Positions 50,544 to 61,896 of a stretch of DNA of 64,000 nt are shown here, in pieces; within the stretch, counting starts at the first letter, position 1; the number at the start of each line of letters is the position of its first letter. The position numbers and the translations under genes are program-made. The DNA is from Hysterangium stoloniferum (lineage: Eukaryota; Basidiomycota; Agaricomycetes; Hysterangiales; Hysterangiaceae), in the NCBI GenBank assembly GCA_015178975.1, contig WHVD01000073.1, positions 186,001 to 250,000 on the forward strand, read 5' to 3'. The notes under the pieces were generated by a model, which searched no databases, was not told where the DNA came from, and worked only from the letters and a program-made list of their open reading frames with translations.

Positions 50544-50602
50544 GGCGGAAGCGAAAATACATGAAGTCTACCGAATATAAACTAGGGTAAGCGGAAGGGT
50601 GG

Positions 50603-50834
50603 GTAAAAGTTTTGAGCGGAACTCGAAGTCTTTGAAGACGATCGAGTGCGGAATTGAGACGGGACGAGATGGAGAGGTATGTACTATGGAATGCAGTATA
50701 TATGGCCTAAGGACAATAGGAGAGAACAAAGAGGAAAATAGAGTGGGGAGAACAAAGAAATAATGCGCAGCATTGTTTGCTAATGTCACGTGCCTCCTTC
50801 AGAGAAAATGGACAAACTAATTTGTCCAAACCAT
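50603..50834 (-). repeat. split direct repeat X, 3'-side copy
   Basis: 232-bp copy matching 54911-55142 almost perfectly. It is embedded between the two Y copies at the 3' end of the element. Confidence 0.92.
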
Positions 50835-50933
50835 CTCTGTCGTTTGTTCGTGACTCTGGGCAAGCGAATAGAGTTCTATTGCGTCGCCACCGCTCTTTTG
50901 CTTGACCAGAAAAGATCGGGCCGTGCTCAAGCC
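50834..50933 (-). repeat. split direct repeat Y, internal copy
   Basis: 100-bp copy directly after the recombinase frame, abutting the 3'-side X copy. Confidence 0.9.
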
Positions 50934-53900
50934 AAAGACTTAAGCGAGACGAAGGTCCAGCGGGCCGGGAGGTTGAGTGTTAGGAACGGCCCAATGAAGC
51001 CTGGCAGAGGAGGACTCGATGTAAAGTTTGTAGGCGTCGCTGCGCCAACGCCCCAACAATTGGATTTCATAGTCGGTGAACCCTGCTTCAGCAGCGGAGG
51101 AAGCCGCACCTCTACGAAAGGAGTGACCTGCAAAGGAGGCAGAATTGAAACCGGCAGTTTGGAGGAGGGATTTGAGAGAAGACACGAAGAGTGAATACTG
51201 GAGGGGGGACCCATCGCTGTTGCAAAACAGCGGTGAATTGGGAGAGCGTGGATCCACAGTGAAGAGGTATTTGAGGGCCTGCACCGCACAAGTGGTGGCG
51301 GCTACTGCCGCAACGTAAGTGGTGACGCCTTTCCGAAAGGGGTCAGTTTTAGAGGCAGGAAAAGTGATAGTAATATGAGAGGGCTCCTCGAAATTAGGAA
51401 AGAATGAAATGGCATCCCTGGTCAAGTGAGCCGAAGGATCGAAGGCCTGAAATTTGTTCCCTTTGATGGTAAATTCCCCGCAGCGTAAAAATCCTGCGAA
51501 TGCTAGCTTAATGGCTGCGTCGATTGTAGCAGCGAAAAGTGATGAGTGTGGGAAAGAGAAAGTAATGAGGTGTCGAAGAATAGGAAGGGTTATTGGTGCC
51601 ATGGGATGGCGGGCACGCTCACCAAAGTAGCGCTTGATGCCTCTGATGACCCTTTGGATGAGGGGAGCTTCGACGGCCTCGAAAGTGAGATCTGCGTCGA
51701 TGTGGAGTGACTTGACATGTCCAAGATATGCCTTGATTGTCGATGCTTTGAGCTGTCTTGTGAGCCCGAGATGAGCAACCCATTCGACGATGGCGTTCTT
51801 GCTGACGGGGAGGAAAGAACGGTCCTGGTTGAGGAGATGGGGTCGGAGGGTGATGAAGTCGATGAAGGACCGTTGCCCTGTGCTATATGTTTTCCGAGTG
51901 CTGTTGGCGAGGCCATACCAGAGGAAAAAGGCGACTGGTGGGGAGAGGTGAGCATTCGTCTGATACCAACGAGCAGGGGTTGTTCGAGCAATTCTGTTTA
52001 TGCAAGGAAGGTTTAAGAGTAAATAAGCGTGCATATTGAAAACGAGAGGCAGAGTCAGCAAGGGCATTCATATGAGAAGAAAGCCAAGAGGAAGAAAAAG
52101 AGAATCTTAGAAACGATGCTAGCATGACAATATTGCGGACAATGGACATTGTGAAACGGGCGCGGGTGGTTTCTTTTGTAAGTGAAGCGACAATAGCGGA
52201 ATTGTCGACGTGAAAAATAATATGGTGGCCAGACCAAAGAGTACCCCAGCGGGTAATAGCTTGCAGAACGGCGTATATCTCCTTGAATTGGATGTCCCGA
52301 TCTCGAAAGCGGCGGGGTATTCGAGAGGCAAACCACTGGTTACCGAAAATGCCACCAATACCTTTGCGACCACTAGCATCAGTAAATACGTGCAGTGTTG
52401 GGATTGAGGGCTGGATGATAGTGATGCCATTCCAGGCGTGAGAGAAAGCGTGCCACCACCGAATATCTGCACGGGCATAGGCAGGCATGTGGCGGTGGGA
52501 GAATGGGGAAGGGAAGGTCATGGAGAAGTCAATAAGACGTCGGATAAATGCCCGAGCATGGGGGATTACTTGCGTAGAAAAATGTAGGAAACCAACCAAT
52601 TCTTGAATTTGCTTTAATGTAAAAGTATGGGCAGCAAGTGCTGCATTGAGGATGCTGCGGAGATACGTGAGTTTGTCGATTGGTAAGCGAGCTTCCATGG
52701 CGATGGTATCAATTTCGAGGCCAAGATATTCTAATTTTGTGCATGGCCGAATGGTTTTTTCGTGTTGAAAGGAGAGGCCAAGCTGGTGTCCAAGGGCTTG
52801 GCACCAGTCAATGGCAGCATGAGCAGTGTGCAGTGAAGTGCTTGGAGGAAAGATTGGCAAGAAATCATCCAAATAGTGGCAAAGAGCAGCTGGAATGTGG
52901 CGCACAATGATCCAGTGTAATGCTTCAGCGACGAGGTTGAAGATATAAGGCGCGGAACGCAGCCCGAAAACGAGTACTATTGCATAATAGAATTTAGATG
53001 CCCAATGGAAACCAAGGAGGCGCCATTGTGATGGAGCTACGGGGATATGATGGAAAGCTTCCTTAAGGTCGAGTTTGGCTAGCAGGATGCCAGGGCCAAA
53101 TGTCCGAATCGCTTGGAGGGCAGCCATGAAGGGTTCATAAATGATGGAGGCTTCTGAATCAGGAATCCCGTCATTGACAGATGATGACGTTGGCCAAGAT
53201 AAATGGTTGATAAGTCGTCGTTTGGAGCTTCGTTTACGTGTAGCGAGGCCTAGAGGAGAGCAGCGAAAATTTGGCAGCGGAGGGGTGGGGAACGGGACCA
53301 CAGCGTGTGAATGTGATAGGAGCTTATTAATAGTGGAAGATACTTCCTCCGGATGCTCAAATGCGGATGCTAAGTTTTTACAATGTTGCTCATGATCATT
53401 GCCAGTGAAGCCAATGACGGCCCCATGTTTTATTATGTGCAGTAATGACATGACAAAGGTGCGATCAGGGTAGTCCCGAAGATGGAACTCCCAGGCATCT
53501 AAATTCAGCGGGGATGAAACAATGGGAAGAGTGTGGGGGGAGATGGGTGGAATGTTGCAACGGGGGTCAGTATTAGGGCGGAGAGGAGGAAGGGGACCGG
53601 GGGAAAAAAGATCAGGGAAGGGGAGAGGAGGCAGAGACGAGTGAGCTATGGACCAAGTGACCGGAGATAAGCCTTTGGGGCTACAGTGGGGAGACGGCGA
53701 GGGTAATCTCCTCACCAAGCCATGACCCTAAGCGGATTTCTTTGTGGGACAAGAAATAGCCCCATGTTCGGTGCTATCGCACAGCCTGCATTTGTGGATG
53801 CGGTAGCACTTCTCTCGTGAACATTTCCGGTAGTTGAAGTCTAGGCAATGCGTGTGTTTTTGGAAGACTCACTTCCGGTATGAGTTGCTGCAGATTTTGC

Positions 53901-54910
53901 AGGGCGGACACGGGGGTGGCCGACAAGATATTGCCCTTGGAGATAAGAGTCGAGATCGCCCCAATGGGAGAAATCGCCCCGAGCCATTTCGGCCAGACGT
54001 TTGGAATGAAATGCGAAGTGATAGTTCAGGAGAGCCATCCAATCATATTCCAAATACCACGAGCAAAGCAGTGACAGATAACTGGAAGTGCTGAGGATAA
54101 AATTTGTAACGGCGGGGGATGGAGGGCCTGAAAGCACATGGGCGTGGAGTATGCCGAAATAACGGGAAAGAGGGTAGTAAAACGATTCGAAATTAGGAAA
54201 ATCCTTTGTGGACGATCGTTCAGCCTGCACGTAAACGCCATCCCGAAATTCGTAGGTAGGTTTTTGTGGTTTAGAATGAATGCGCACATCCAACTTTGTA
54301 AGTTGGATGGGCCGAAAGGAGTGCCGAATGATTGCCAGCAGCATCGTTTCCTCGATTTCGGGGAAAAGGGAAGTCAAGGAAGAGGACGCACCGGAGCCCA
54401 AAGTCCCAGGGGGAGGCAGGAACCCTGTGGCGGCCGAAGGCGGAGGTATGGGTTGGAAAGCGAAAGGAGCCTGCGGGGGCACCACGAGGGTGGGATGAAG
54501 TGTTGGAGGATAATGGCCAGGATAGGGCAGGGGGGCATGAGGCGGTGGCCCAGCGGTTGAGTGCTGCTGCTGCTGCTCTTGCTGCCGCTGGAGGGCTGCG
54601 ACGCTGGCGGCTAAGTTGTGAATAAAGGCCAGAAGCTGCGAGTTGGAAAATGGGGGTAATGCCGCTGAAGGCGCTGGCTGCTGGTCGGTTGATGGAGGTA
54701 ATGTAGCAATTGGCGATAGCGGCGGGGCTGGCATCTCGTCGGGAGCAGGCGCAATGCCCGTAGAATGGTGTGGATCAGAGCCTGAGGGAAGATTATTAGA
54801 CATCGTCGATCGTGTCTAGGGAATAAGAAAAACGGAAATCAGAGCCAGCGAATGGGTCGGACTTCGCAATGCGTGTGACGAAGATCGTCTGTGAGGTGTG
54901 CGAGTAGTAT

Positions 54911-55142
54911 GTAAAAGTTTTGAGCGGAACTCGAAGTCTTTGAAGACGATCGAGTGCGGAATTGAGACGGGACGAGATGGAGAGGTATGTACTATGGAAT
55001 GCAGTATATATGGCCTAAGGACAATAGGAGAGAACAAAGAGGAAAATAGAGTGGGGAGAACAAAGAAATAATGCGTAGCATTGTTTGCTAATGTCACGTG
55101 CCTCCTTCAGAGAAAATGGACAAACTAATTTGTCCAAACCAT
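54911..55142 (-). repeat. split direct repeat X, 5'-side copy
   Basis: 232-bp copy at the 5' terminus of the element, same orientation as 50603-50834. Its right edge marks the element boundary. Confidence 0.92.
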
Positions 55143-55496
55143 TTATGGCTCGTAGACGCCCACCGGCAACACGATCATCCAATTAGGATGTTTCCCCAAG
55201 AAATGAAATGACTGCGTATTTATCTACATCACTGAGTTTCTGCAAATTTGAACAAGTAAGTCCTCAGATGGTCTCTGTATACAAAGTCGAGTCTTGTCTG
55301 GGGATCTTGTGCGCAGTGACAAGGACTAACAAGCAATGATTGAAATATTGCCTCCACTAATTCATTCTGCATTTCCTTTTTTTTCTTCATAGGGAGATCA
55401 AAAGAGCATTTCATCAAGGGCTCTTCGTAACTAAGTGCCAGAAGTCGCTGTGGTCTGTTGGGTAAGTTAATATCGTTAGCTCGGATTATGTTGATG
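55143..55496. other. spacer between mobile element and tandem array
   Basis: A minus-strand open frame of about 105 codons begins at 55546 and runs to 55229 (Lys/Asn-rich), without recognisable domain. It could be a fragment left by the duplication of the array or chance. Confidence 0.35.
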
Positions 55497-55734
55497 TCGT
55501 GTTTGGATTTTTTTATCTTCATCCACAGGAAATTTAAAGCTAACATCGTAAGATGTACGTATATAGTGAGCTTAGTGTATTATTTTGTGTTGTATGATTA
55601 GCGAGCAGGTGGCTATGTTTAGTTGGGTGTGAGAATCACATACCTAGTCGAGGTACACAGCATATACGCTGGTTGTCTATCTTCCTCTCTAGTCACAGTT
55701 GGCTCCTTCTCCCTCTAATACAACCTATTCGGGC

Positions 55735-57532
55735 ATGTCCAACTACAGGACAGACTCCTATCGTCCCATCAATATCCGCAAAGTAGCCAAGACTCACTTT
55801 GACGAAATACAGGCCTATTTGAGTGAACATGGAAACGGTACGCCTAATCTACTTGCCATGCAGCTTGTCCATTTACGTGTTTGCCGCTGACTATTACCTC
55901 TAGAACCTTTGAACTCGAGGGCAAGTATACGGGAGAAACTCACACGTTTCACAATGCAGCAATTCTCATGGCTGTCAACTGATGTCTACGATGAGCTTAT
56001 GCGCCGAAACAATAACGAGACTGGAAACGAAGGCGAGTTTTCTTGGGGAGTGATGCCTTGAGGCCAACACGTATTTACTATTTTCGTCTTAGTTCCATTT
56101 CTTCCCATACAGCTGGATTTCTCTTTTAAACGAAATAAAGTGAGACGGCAACTCGCAACCTTAACTTGGTTCAAAGATCTTGCTGGAGATGTGTACTTTG
56201 AGCTTAATAGAAGATTTCCGGAGTTCAAAGAACCTGAGGTTCGCTTCTGTTCCATATATCCGCTGAGAACGTGCTTCTTAATTCCATTGTAGCCTATTGG
56301 CACGCCTCCACCTCTTCCATCCCTATACGATGACTCGTGTAGCCCCGAGTACTATGACACTCGCACTTCACAGCCCAGTGAAGAGAACTCTCCCCTTGAT
56401 GTTGCCCCATCACTTCAGGAATCATTTTCAAGAACATCGCCTCTCTGCCTCGATGGTCTTATAACACAACGTAGCAAGTATGTCCAGGCATGCGGGGGTT
56501 ATTCGGACATATGGACCGGTGAATTAGATGGCAAAAAAATTGCCATCAAGTCAATGAGAGGATTCAACAGTATGGGTTTGAGGATTGTGAAGGAAAAATT
56601 ATTCAAGGTCTAAAGCCTCAGATTCTTCACATAGACTACTTGGACTTATTTTTGTGTCACCGTCTAGCGAGCATGGCGAGAATACCTCGTTTGGTCATCC
56701 ATGAGCCATCCTAATATACTCCAATGTCTTGGTTATTTGTATGATTTCGGTCCAGAATCTCAGCATGAGCTACCAGCTTTAATATCCCCGTGGATGTCCA
56801 ATGGCACCGTGATGTCCTACATCAAATGTTGGCCAGCTGTAGATCGACTCCCTTTGGTGTGTGTTAGCAGGTGTGCATAGCTGGACGCTTGATTTTTACA
56901 CAGCCGCCTTTGTAGATTTTTGGCATCGCTGATGGACTTGCATTTTTACACGACCATAATCCTTCGATCATCCATGGTGATGTCCGTGGGGTATGTATTA
57001 TTATGTAAAACAGAGTCTGAGTTTTATCCTGACCTTTCAATTTCCTTGATTTTGTCTGACAGGGAAATATCCTGGTTTCAGACCAGGGAATTCCCTGCTT
57101 AAGTGATTTTGGGCTCTCTAGGATCCTGGGAGATTCAGTAGGACTTACTACATCATCAGATGTGGGCGGATCGTTGCGCTGGATGTCTCCAGAGCTATTC
57201 CAGGACAAAAAAATCGATGAGCAAAGCGATGTCTGGGCATTCGGAATGACGGTAATTGTATGCATATCAAAACTTGAGTCTGCCTTGAGACAAATTCAAA
57301 AGTTTCACAGGAGATCCTTACTCAGCGGCGGCCATATGCAGAGATCTTGCTCTATCCTGCAGCAATGTATAAAATCATAAAAGGAGAGATACCACAACGT
57401 CCTGACAGAACTACTGCACCTGGTTTAACAGAGAAGCTGTGGTCGGTCTGCAGACAATGCTGGGACTCAAACCCTAAGAAGCGACCTGCAATGCGGGATA
57501 TTAGAAGGCTACACGAGCTATCAGAATGTTGA
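55735..57532 (+). CDS. SHD (Spa2/GIT)-protein kinase, array unit 1
   Basis: Exons 55735-55837, 55904-56032, 56093-56238, 56293-56607, 56668-56856, 56916-56990, 57063-57257 and 57311-57532 close to 457 aa. Two Spa2-homology repeats: REKLTRFTMQQFSWLSTDVY and RRQLATL-WFKDLAGDVYFEL. The kinase domain follows: Gly loop GGYSDIWTGEL, Lys in KIAIKSM, HPNIL, catalytic loop IIHGDVRG (Gly in place of Arg of HRD), DFGL, MSPELF, DVWAFGMTV and a TKL-like C-lobe. Compared with unit 2 the first ATG and about 20 N-terminal codons are lost, so an internal Met serves as start. The reading frame stops right after the kinase (RRLHELSEC). The second intron begins with GC (GAAG then GCGAGT). SHD repeats bind MAPK-cascade and polarity proteins in Spa2; a polarity-signalling role is inference. 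Confidence 0.8.
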
Positions 57533-58648
57533 TCCTGGAAAGAAAGCTTTCGGAGCTTTTCATCAGAGAGACTCTCCTTTAAAGCTTATTTTGCACGAGT
57601 ATAACGAGTCAAGTTATCCCGCTGGGCGTATCGCGGCCTTTGATGCCGCTAGATCAAGTTCTAACGACAATAATCATGCTTTCGGAGCTTTTCGTCTGGT
57701 GGGCGATATCTTAGAGCCTGTTTTGCCTATGCTGACAAAGCCACCTGGATTTGTCCCGTCATCCAGATATCAGGATGACAATGGTGATCCACCTTCGTCT
57801 TGCTGCATGGACATCGACAAATCCGATCCAGAGGGAAACCTGCTGGCCTCGGACCATGATCTGTCAGCTTCGGTGATCGCTGATCACGGATTGAAGCCTC
57901 CCTCTCCTGACAGGCGTACCGCCTAACCGTATACTACCCGCCATTGGTTCTCGGATTTCGATGCACGCGTAGAACGGCACAAATTCATTATCTTATCACT
58001 CCCTTTGGTTCTTAGGCCTAGTAGTAGACTCCTAAACAGTAACCCTGGAAGGGCGAAACGGTAGGGGTAGCGGTATCCCCCTGATGAGAGCTTTCGTCGG
58101 CTTGAAACCGTTACAGTCCGTTTCCCCTAGCCACCTTCTACCTTTGCTGACAAAGTTCGATCTTCGGAGACAACTGATTGCGGTGAGTGATAAGGTGGTG
58201 GTCTGCCCAGCGGCGCTCTGGTGGACGCGGGTGACCTTGCGTTGCCATGGTCACCTGGCTAATCCTAGAAAAAAATTTCATTGTTCTGTGTGTTTCAAAC
58301 GTTTCGTTCGTCAGTCAGCTTTAGAGGTAGGCATATTCTTCCAGCCACGCGGACAAAAGGTGCTAATGATGCTTCTCGTTGAAGGTCCATGCTGCTGTCC
58401 ACATTGGGGAGGGATGTACGTGCCTTTTTTTCTCCGGTCCGCCTCTAATCTTAATGATTTTATTAGTGCATGCCTGCCCTCAACCGGATTGTAGCAAGTC
58501 CTTTTATGTCAAATCTAATATGATCCGGCACTTCAACAACGCACATTCAAGGCAAGAATCTGATGCAGACAGGCGTCACTACCATTATTCGTCCGTGTCG
58601 AGTGGGTCTGCTCCCCCTGGAACATACTCTTCTTCGTTCTGTCGATAA
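57533..58648 (+). pseudogene. detached zinc-finger half of array unit 1
   Basis: Continuation of the chimera seen intact in unit 2, but out of frame with the kinase after 57532. It keeps ASN/Gly-rich linker text (SSNDNNHAFGAFRLVG, SRYQDDNGDP), then an inserted segment of about 465 bp (57792-58257) and both C2H2 fingers: FHCSVCFKRFVRQSALE and ACPQPDCSKSF-VKSNMIRHFNNAH, with the two family introns preserved. It could still be transcribed, or joined by an intron I cannot see; a transcript would decide. Confidence 0.65.
57792..58257. other. inserted segment inside zinc-finger linker of unit 1
   Basis: The paralogue at 42-43 kb and unit 2 run straight from the SRYQDDN linker into the first finger; unit 1 has about 465 extra bp here, more GC-rich at its left end. 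No terminal repeats are obvious. Origin unknown: a transposon fragment or filler from repair. Confidence 0.6.
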
Positions 58649-58914
58649 ATGTTATATTCCACGTCACAGCATTACTCCTGAACAACCATTCTCATATCCC
58701 ACTGCAATTAGGTTCAGCACAAACCACCCCGCAGAGATTAATCTTCCGTTACACTTTTGGAGAGGCCTAGGCAAACGAGCATAAATATTCTGTGGGGTGG
58801 GGTCTTAAAAAGGGGACTCTCGCAGTAGCTACGCTCAGATTGCTAACAAGTGAGCTGTCACTTGCGACGTGATGCATAAGGGTGGCCAAGTTTAAAAACG
58901 TGGGATGTGTATTC

Positions 58915-59025
58915 ATCGACAGAACGAAGAAACAAATATGTTTTAGGAGATATATCTGTTGGATGACTTGCGCGATGTGGACGAATAGGCATAGCGATGA
59001 TAGTATATGTTGTTAAGGCGCCGGC
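58915..59025 (-). pseudogene. inverted fragment of the C2H2 3' exon, after unit 1
   Basis: Reads, on the minus strand, like the last exon of the C2H2 family (compare 42217-42320: the blocks ATCGAC, ACGAAGA, TGACT-GCGCGATGTGGA in the same order). It lies tail to tail with the direct copy at about 58560-58650, giving an imperfect inverted repeat. Confidence 0.7.
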
Positions 59026-59307
59026 CCAAAGGGTATTTGTAGTAATGTGTATGGGAAAAAAAGTTTGGGAGGTCATGCACACGTATACCTACCTATAAAT
59101 GCTGTTGTTTCTATAGTTATAGTTATTTGATGTTATGTCTGGATTTTTTTATTGTCGATCGTAACATGTACGTATACAGTGAGCTTAGTATATTATTTTG
59201 TGCTTTATGGTCAGCGAGCAGGGGGTTTTGTGTGAGAATCACATACCTAGTCGAGGTACACAGCATATATACCCTACACTGGGTGTCTAGCTTCCTCTCT
59301 ATTCATC

Positions 59308-61896
59308 ATGGCGACAGTTGGCTCACACTTCCAGAGAGCTCCTTCTCCCTTTAATGCAACCTATTCGGGCATGTCCAACTACAGGACAGACTCCTCTCGT
59401 CCCATCGACACCCGCAAAGTAGCCAAGACTCACTTTCACGAAATACAGGCCTATTTGGGAAAACATGGAAACGGTACGTCTAATCTATTTGCCATGCAGC
59501 TTGTCCATTTACCTATTTTCCGCTGACTATCACCTCTAGAACCTTTGAACTCGAGGGCAAGTGTAAGGGAGAAACTCACACGTCTCACAAAGCAGCAATT
59601 ATCAGAACTGTCAACTGATGTCTACGATGAGCTTATGCGCCGAAACAATAACGAGACTGGAAACGAAGGCGAGTTCTCTTGGGGAGTGATGCCTTGAGGC
59701 CAACACGTATTTACTATTTTCGTCTTAGTTCCATTTCTTCCCATAGAGTTAATTTCCTCTTTAAAACGAAATAAAGTAAGAAGGCAACTCGCAACCTTGC
59801 CAAAACCTCGGTTCAAAGATCTTGCTGGAGATGTGTACTTTGAGCTTAATAGAAGATTTCCGGAATTCAAAGAACCTGAGGTTCGCTTCCGTTCCATATA
59901 TGCGCTGAGAACGTGCTTCTTAATTCCATTGTAGCCTACCGGCACGCCTCGGCCTGTTCCATCCTTATACGAAGACTTGTCTAGCCCTGAGTACTATGAC
60001 GCTCGCACCTCACAGCCCAGTGAAGATCACTCTCCCCTTCATGTTAACCCATCACCTCTTCAGGAATCATTTTCAAGAACATCGCCTCTCTGCCTCGATG
60101 GTCTTATAACACAATGTAGCCAATATATCCAGGCATGCGGGGGTTATGCGGACATATGGACCGGTGAATTAGATGGCAGAAAAATTGCCATCAAGTCAAT
60201 GAGAGGATTTAACGGTATGGGTTTGCGGATTGTTAAGGAAAAATTATTCAAGGTCTAAAGCCCCAGATTCATCACACAGACTACTTGAACTTATTTTTGT
60301 GCCACCGTCTAGCGAACATGGCGAGAATACCTCGTCTGGTCATCCATGAGCCATCCTAATATACTCAAATGTTTTGGTTATTCGTATGATTTCGGTCCAG
60401 AATCTCAGCATGAGCTACCAGCTTTGATATCCCCATGGATGTCCAATGGCACCGTGATGTCCTACATCAAATGTTGGCCAGCTGTAGATCGACTCCCTTT
60501 GGTTTGTCTTAATAGAGGTGTGCATAGCTGGACACTTGATTTTTACACAGCCATCTTTGTAGATTTTTGGCATCGCGAATGGACTTGCATTTTTACACGA
60601 CCGTAATCCTTCGATCATCCATGGTGATGTCCGTGCGGTATGTATTACTATGTAAAACAGAATCTGAGTTTTATCCTGACTTTTCAATTCCCTTGATTTT
60701 GTCTGACAGGGAAATATCCTGGTTTCTGATCAGGGAATTCCCTGCTTGACTGATTTTGGGCTGTTTAGGATCCTAGGAGATACAGTAGGACTTACTACAT
60801 CATTAAATGTGGCTGGATCCTTGCGCTGGATGTCTCCAGAGCTATTCCACGGCGAAAAAGTCGATGAGCAAAGCGATGTCTGGGCATTCGGAATGACAGT
60901 AATTGTATGCATATCAAAACTTAACTCTGCCTTTAGACAAATTCAAAAGTTTCACAGGAGATACTTACTCAGCAGTGGCCATATGCAGAGATCTCACCCT
61001 GTCCTGTAGTAATGTTTAAAATCATGAAAGGAGAGTTACCACACCGTCCTGACAGATCTACTGCACCTGGTTTGACAGAGGAGCTGTGGTCGGTCTGCAG
61101 ACAATGCTGGGACTCAAAGCCTAAGAAGCGACCTGCAATGCGGGATATTAGAAGGCTACTCAAGCTGCATCACAATGTTGATCCTGGAAAGAAAGCTTTC
61201 GGAGCTTCTCGTCAGACAGACTCCACCTTAGAGCCTGTTTCGCCTTTACCGGCAAGGCACCCTGGGATTGTCCCGCCGTCCGGATATCAGGATGACAATA
61301 TTGATCCTGGAAAGAAAGCCTTTGGAGCTTCTCGTCAGACAGACTCCATCTTAGAGCTTGTTTTGCCTTTACCCACAAGGCCCCCTTGGATTGTTCCGCC
61401 GTCCAGATATCAGGATGATAATGTTGGTCCTGGAAAGAAAGCTTTCGGAGCTTTTCGTCAAACACACTCCATCTCAGGACTTATTTTGCCTTTATCGGCA
61501 TGGCTCTCTGGGATTGTCCCACCGTCCGGATATCAAGATTACAATTTTGATCCTGGAAGGGAAGCTTTCGGAGCTGTTCGTCAGACAGACCCCACCTTAC
61601 AGCCTATTTTGCCTCCTTCATGGAAATCGCCCCTTAGGATTGACCCGTCGTTCGGATATCAAGATGACAATTCTGATACTAAAAGAAAATTCCAGTGTTC
61701 TGGGTGTCTCGAACATTTCGATCGCAAGTCAGGTTTAAATGTAAGCATATTCGTGCAGCCACACAGACAATAATGCTAATGATGCTTCTTATTGAAGGCC
61801 CATGCTATTGTCCACACTGGACGTGCCGTTTTACTCGCGTCCAGCTCTGATCTCAATGATGTTATTAATGTATACCTGTCCTCAAACAGATTGTAG
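59308..61896 (+). CDS. SHD-kinase-C2H2 chimeric protein, array unit 2
   Basis: Exons 59308-59473, 59540-59668, 59729-59880, 59935-60252, 60313-60501, 60563-60637, 60710-60904, 60958-61740 and 61798-61896 close to 701 aa. Order: short N-terminus; two SHD repeats (REKLTRLTKQQLSELSTDVY, then RRQLATL-KPRFKDLAGDVYF); kinase domain (GGYADIWTGEL, KIAIKSM, HPNILKCFGYSYD, IIHGDVRAGN, DFGL, MSPELF, DVWAFGMTV, CWDSKPKKRPAMRDI); four 41-residue linker repeats (VDPGKKAFGASRQTDS type); first C2H2 finger FQCSGCLEHFDRKSGLN plus AHAIVH. Kinase C-lobe, linker and finger share one exon, so the fusion is direct. A short deletion removed the donor of the next family intron, and translation ends at 61896, so the second finger is lost. 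The HRD Arg is Gly; Lys, Asp, Asn and DFG are present, so activity is plausible. The second intron begins with GC. Confidence 0.82.
61172..61667 (+). repeat. four tandem 123-bp (41-aa) repeats in linker
   Basis: Copies start near 61172, 61295, 61418 and 61541, each in frame, with core DPGKKAFGA-RQT and IVPPS-YQD. The spacing is 123 bp throughout. The C2H2 gene at 42-43 kb and unit 1 have a single related segment, so expansion occurred in unit 2. Confidence 0.88.

Larger units (their letters stand above)
50444..55142 (-). mobile_element. DIRS-order tyrosine-recombinase retroelement (fossil entry), looks whole
   Basis: Element of about 4.7 kb, read on the minus strand. Parts in order: direct repeat X (55142-54911), a gag-like frame with a Gln/Pro-rich N-terminus (about 54803-53841), a reverse transcriptase/RNase H frame (about 53718-51883), a tyrosine recombinase frame (about 52067-50940), then repeat Y (50933-50834), a second X (50834-50603) and a second Y (50543-50444). 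The order X - genes - Y - X - Y is the split direct repeat pattern of the Ngaro/PAT/VIPER branch of the DIRS order. No LTRs and no integrase or DDE frame are seen. The long frames appear open. Repeat copies are nearly identical (about 1 difference in 232 bp for X, 2 in 100 bp for Y), so insertion looks recent. No target-site duplication is evident, as expected for this order. Confidence 0.9.
55497..59130 (+). repeat. tandem array unit 1
   Basis: First of three direct units of about 3.6-3.7 kb. Homology begins near a GGATTTTTTTAT block followed by the shared promoter segment with GTACGTATA-AGTGAGCTTAGT and CCTAGTCGAGGTACACAGC, then the SHD-kinase gene, zinc-finger remnant and the inverted zinc-finger tail. 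Confidence 0.88.

Noticed and set aside
50790-54560. Plus-strand frames across the DIRS-order element
   Set aside because: All are antisense to the gag-like, reverse transcriptase and recombinase frames, which carry the recognisable motifs.
50568-55142. Considered as an LTR retrotransposon with 232-bp LTRs
   Set aside because: The repeats are not at both termini in LTR fashion; a second repeat pair is interleaved and the element codes for a tyrosine recombinase, which fits the DIRS order.
55735-58648. Considered the kinase and zinc fingers as two ordinary neighbouring genes
   Set aside because: In unit 2 they share a single open exon of 261 codons, and no promoter-like gap separates them.
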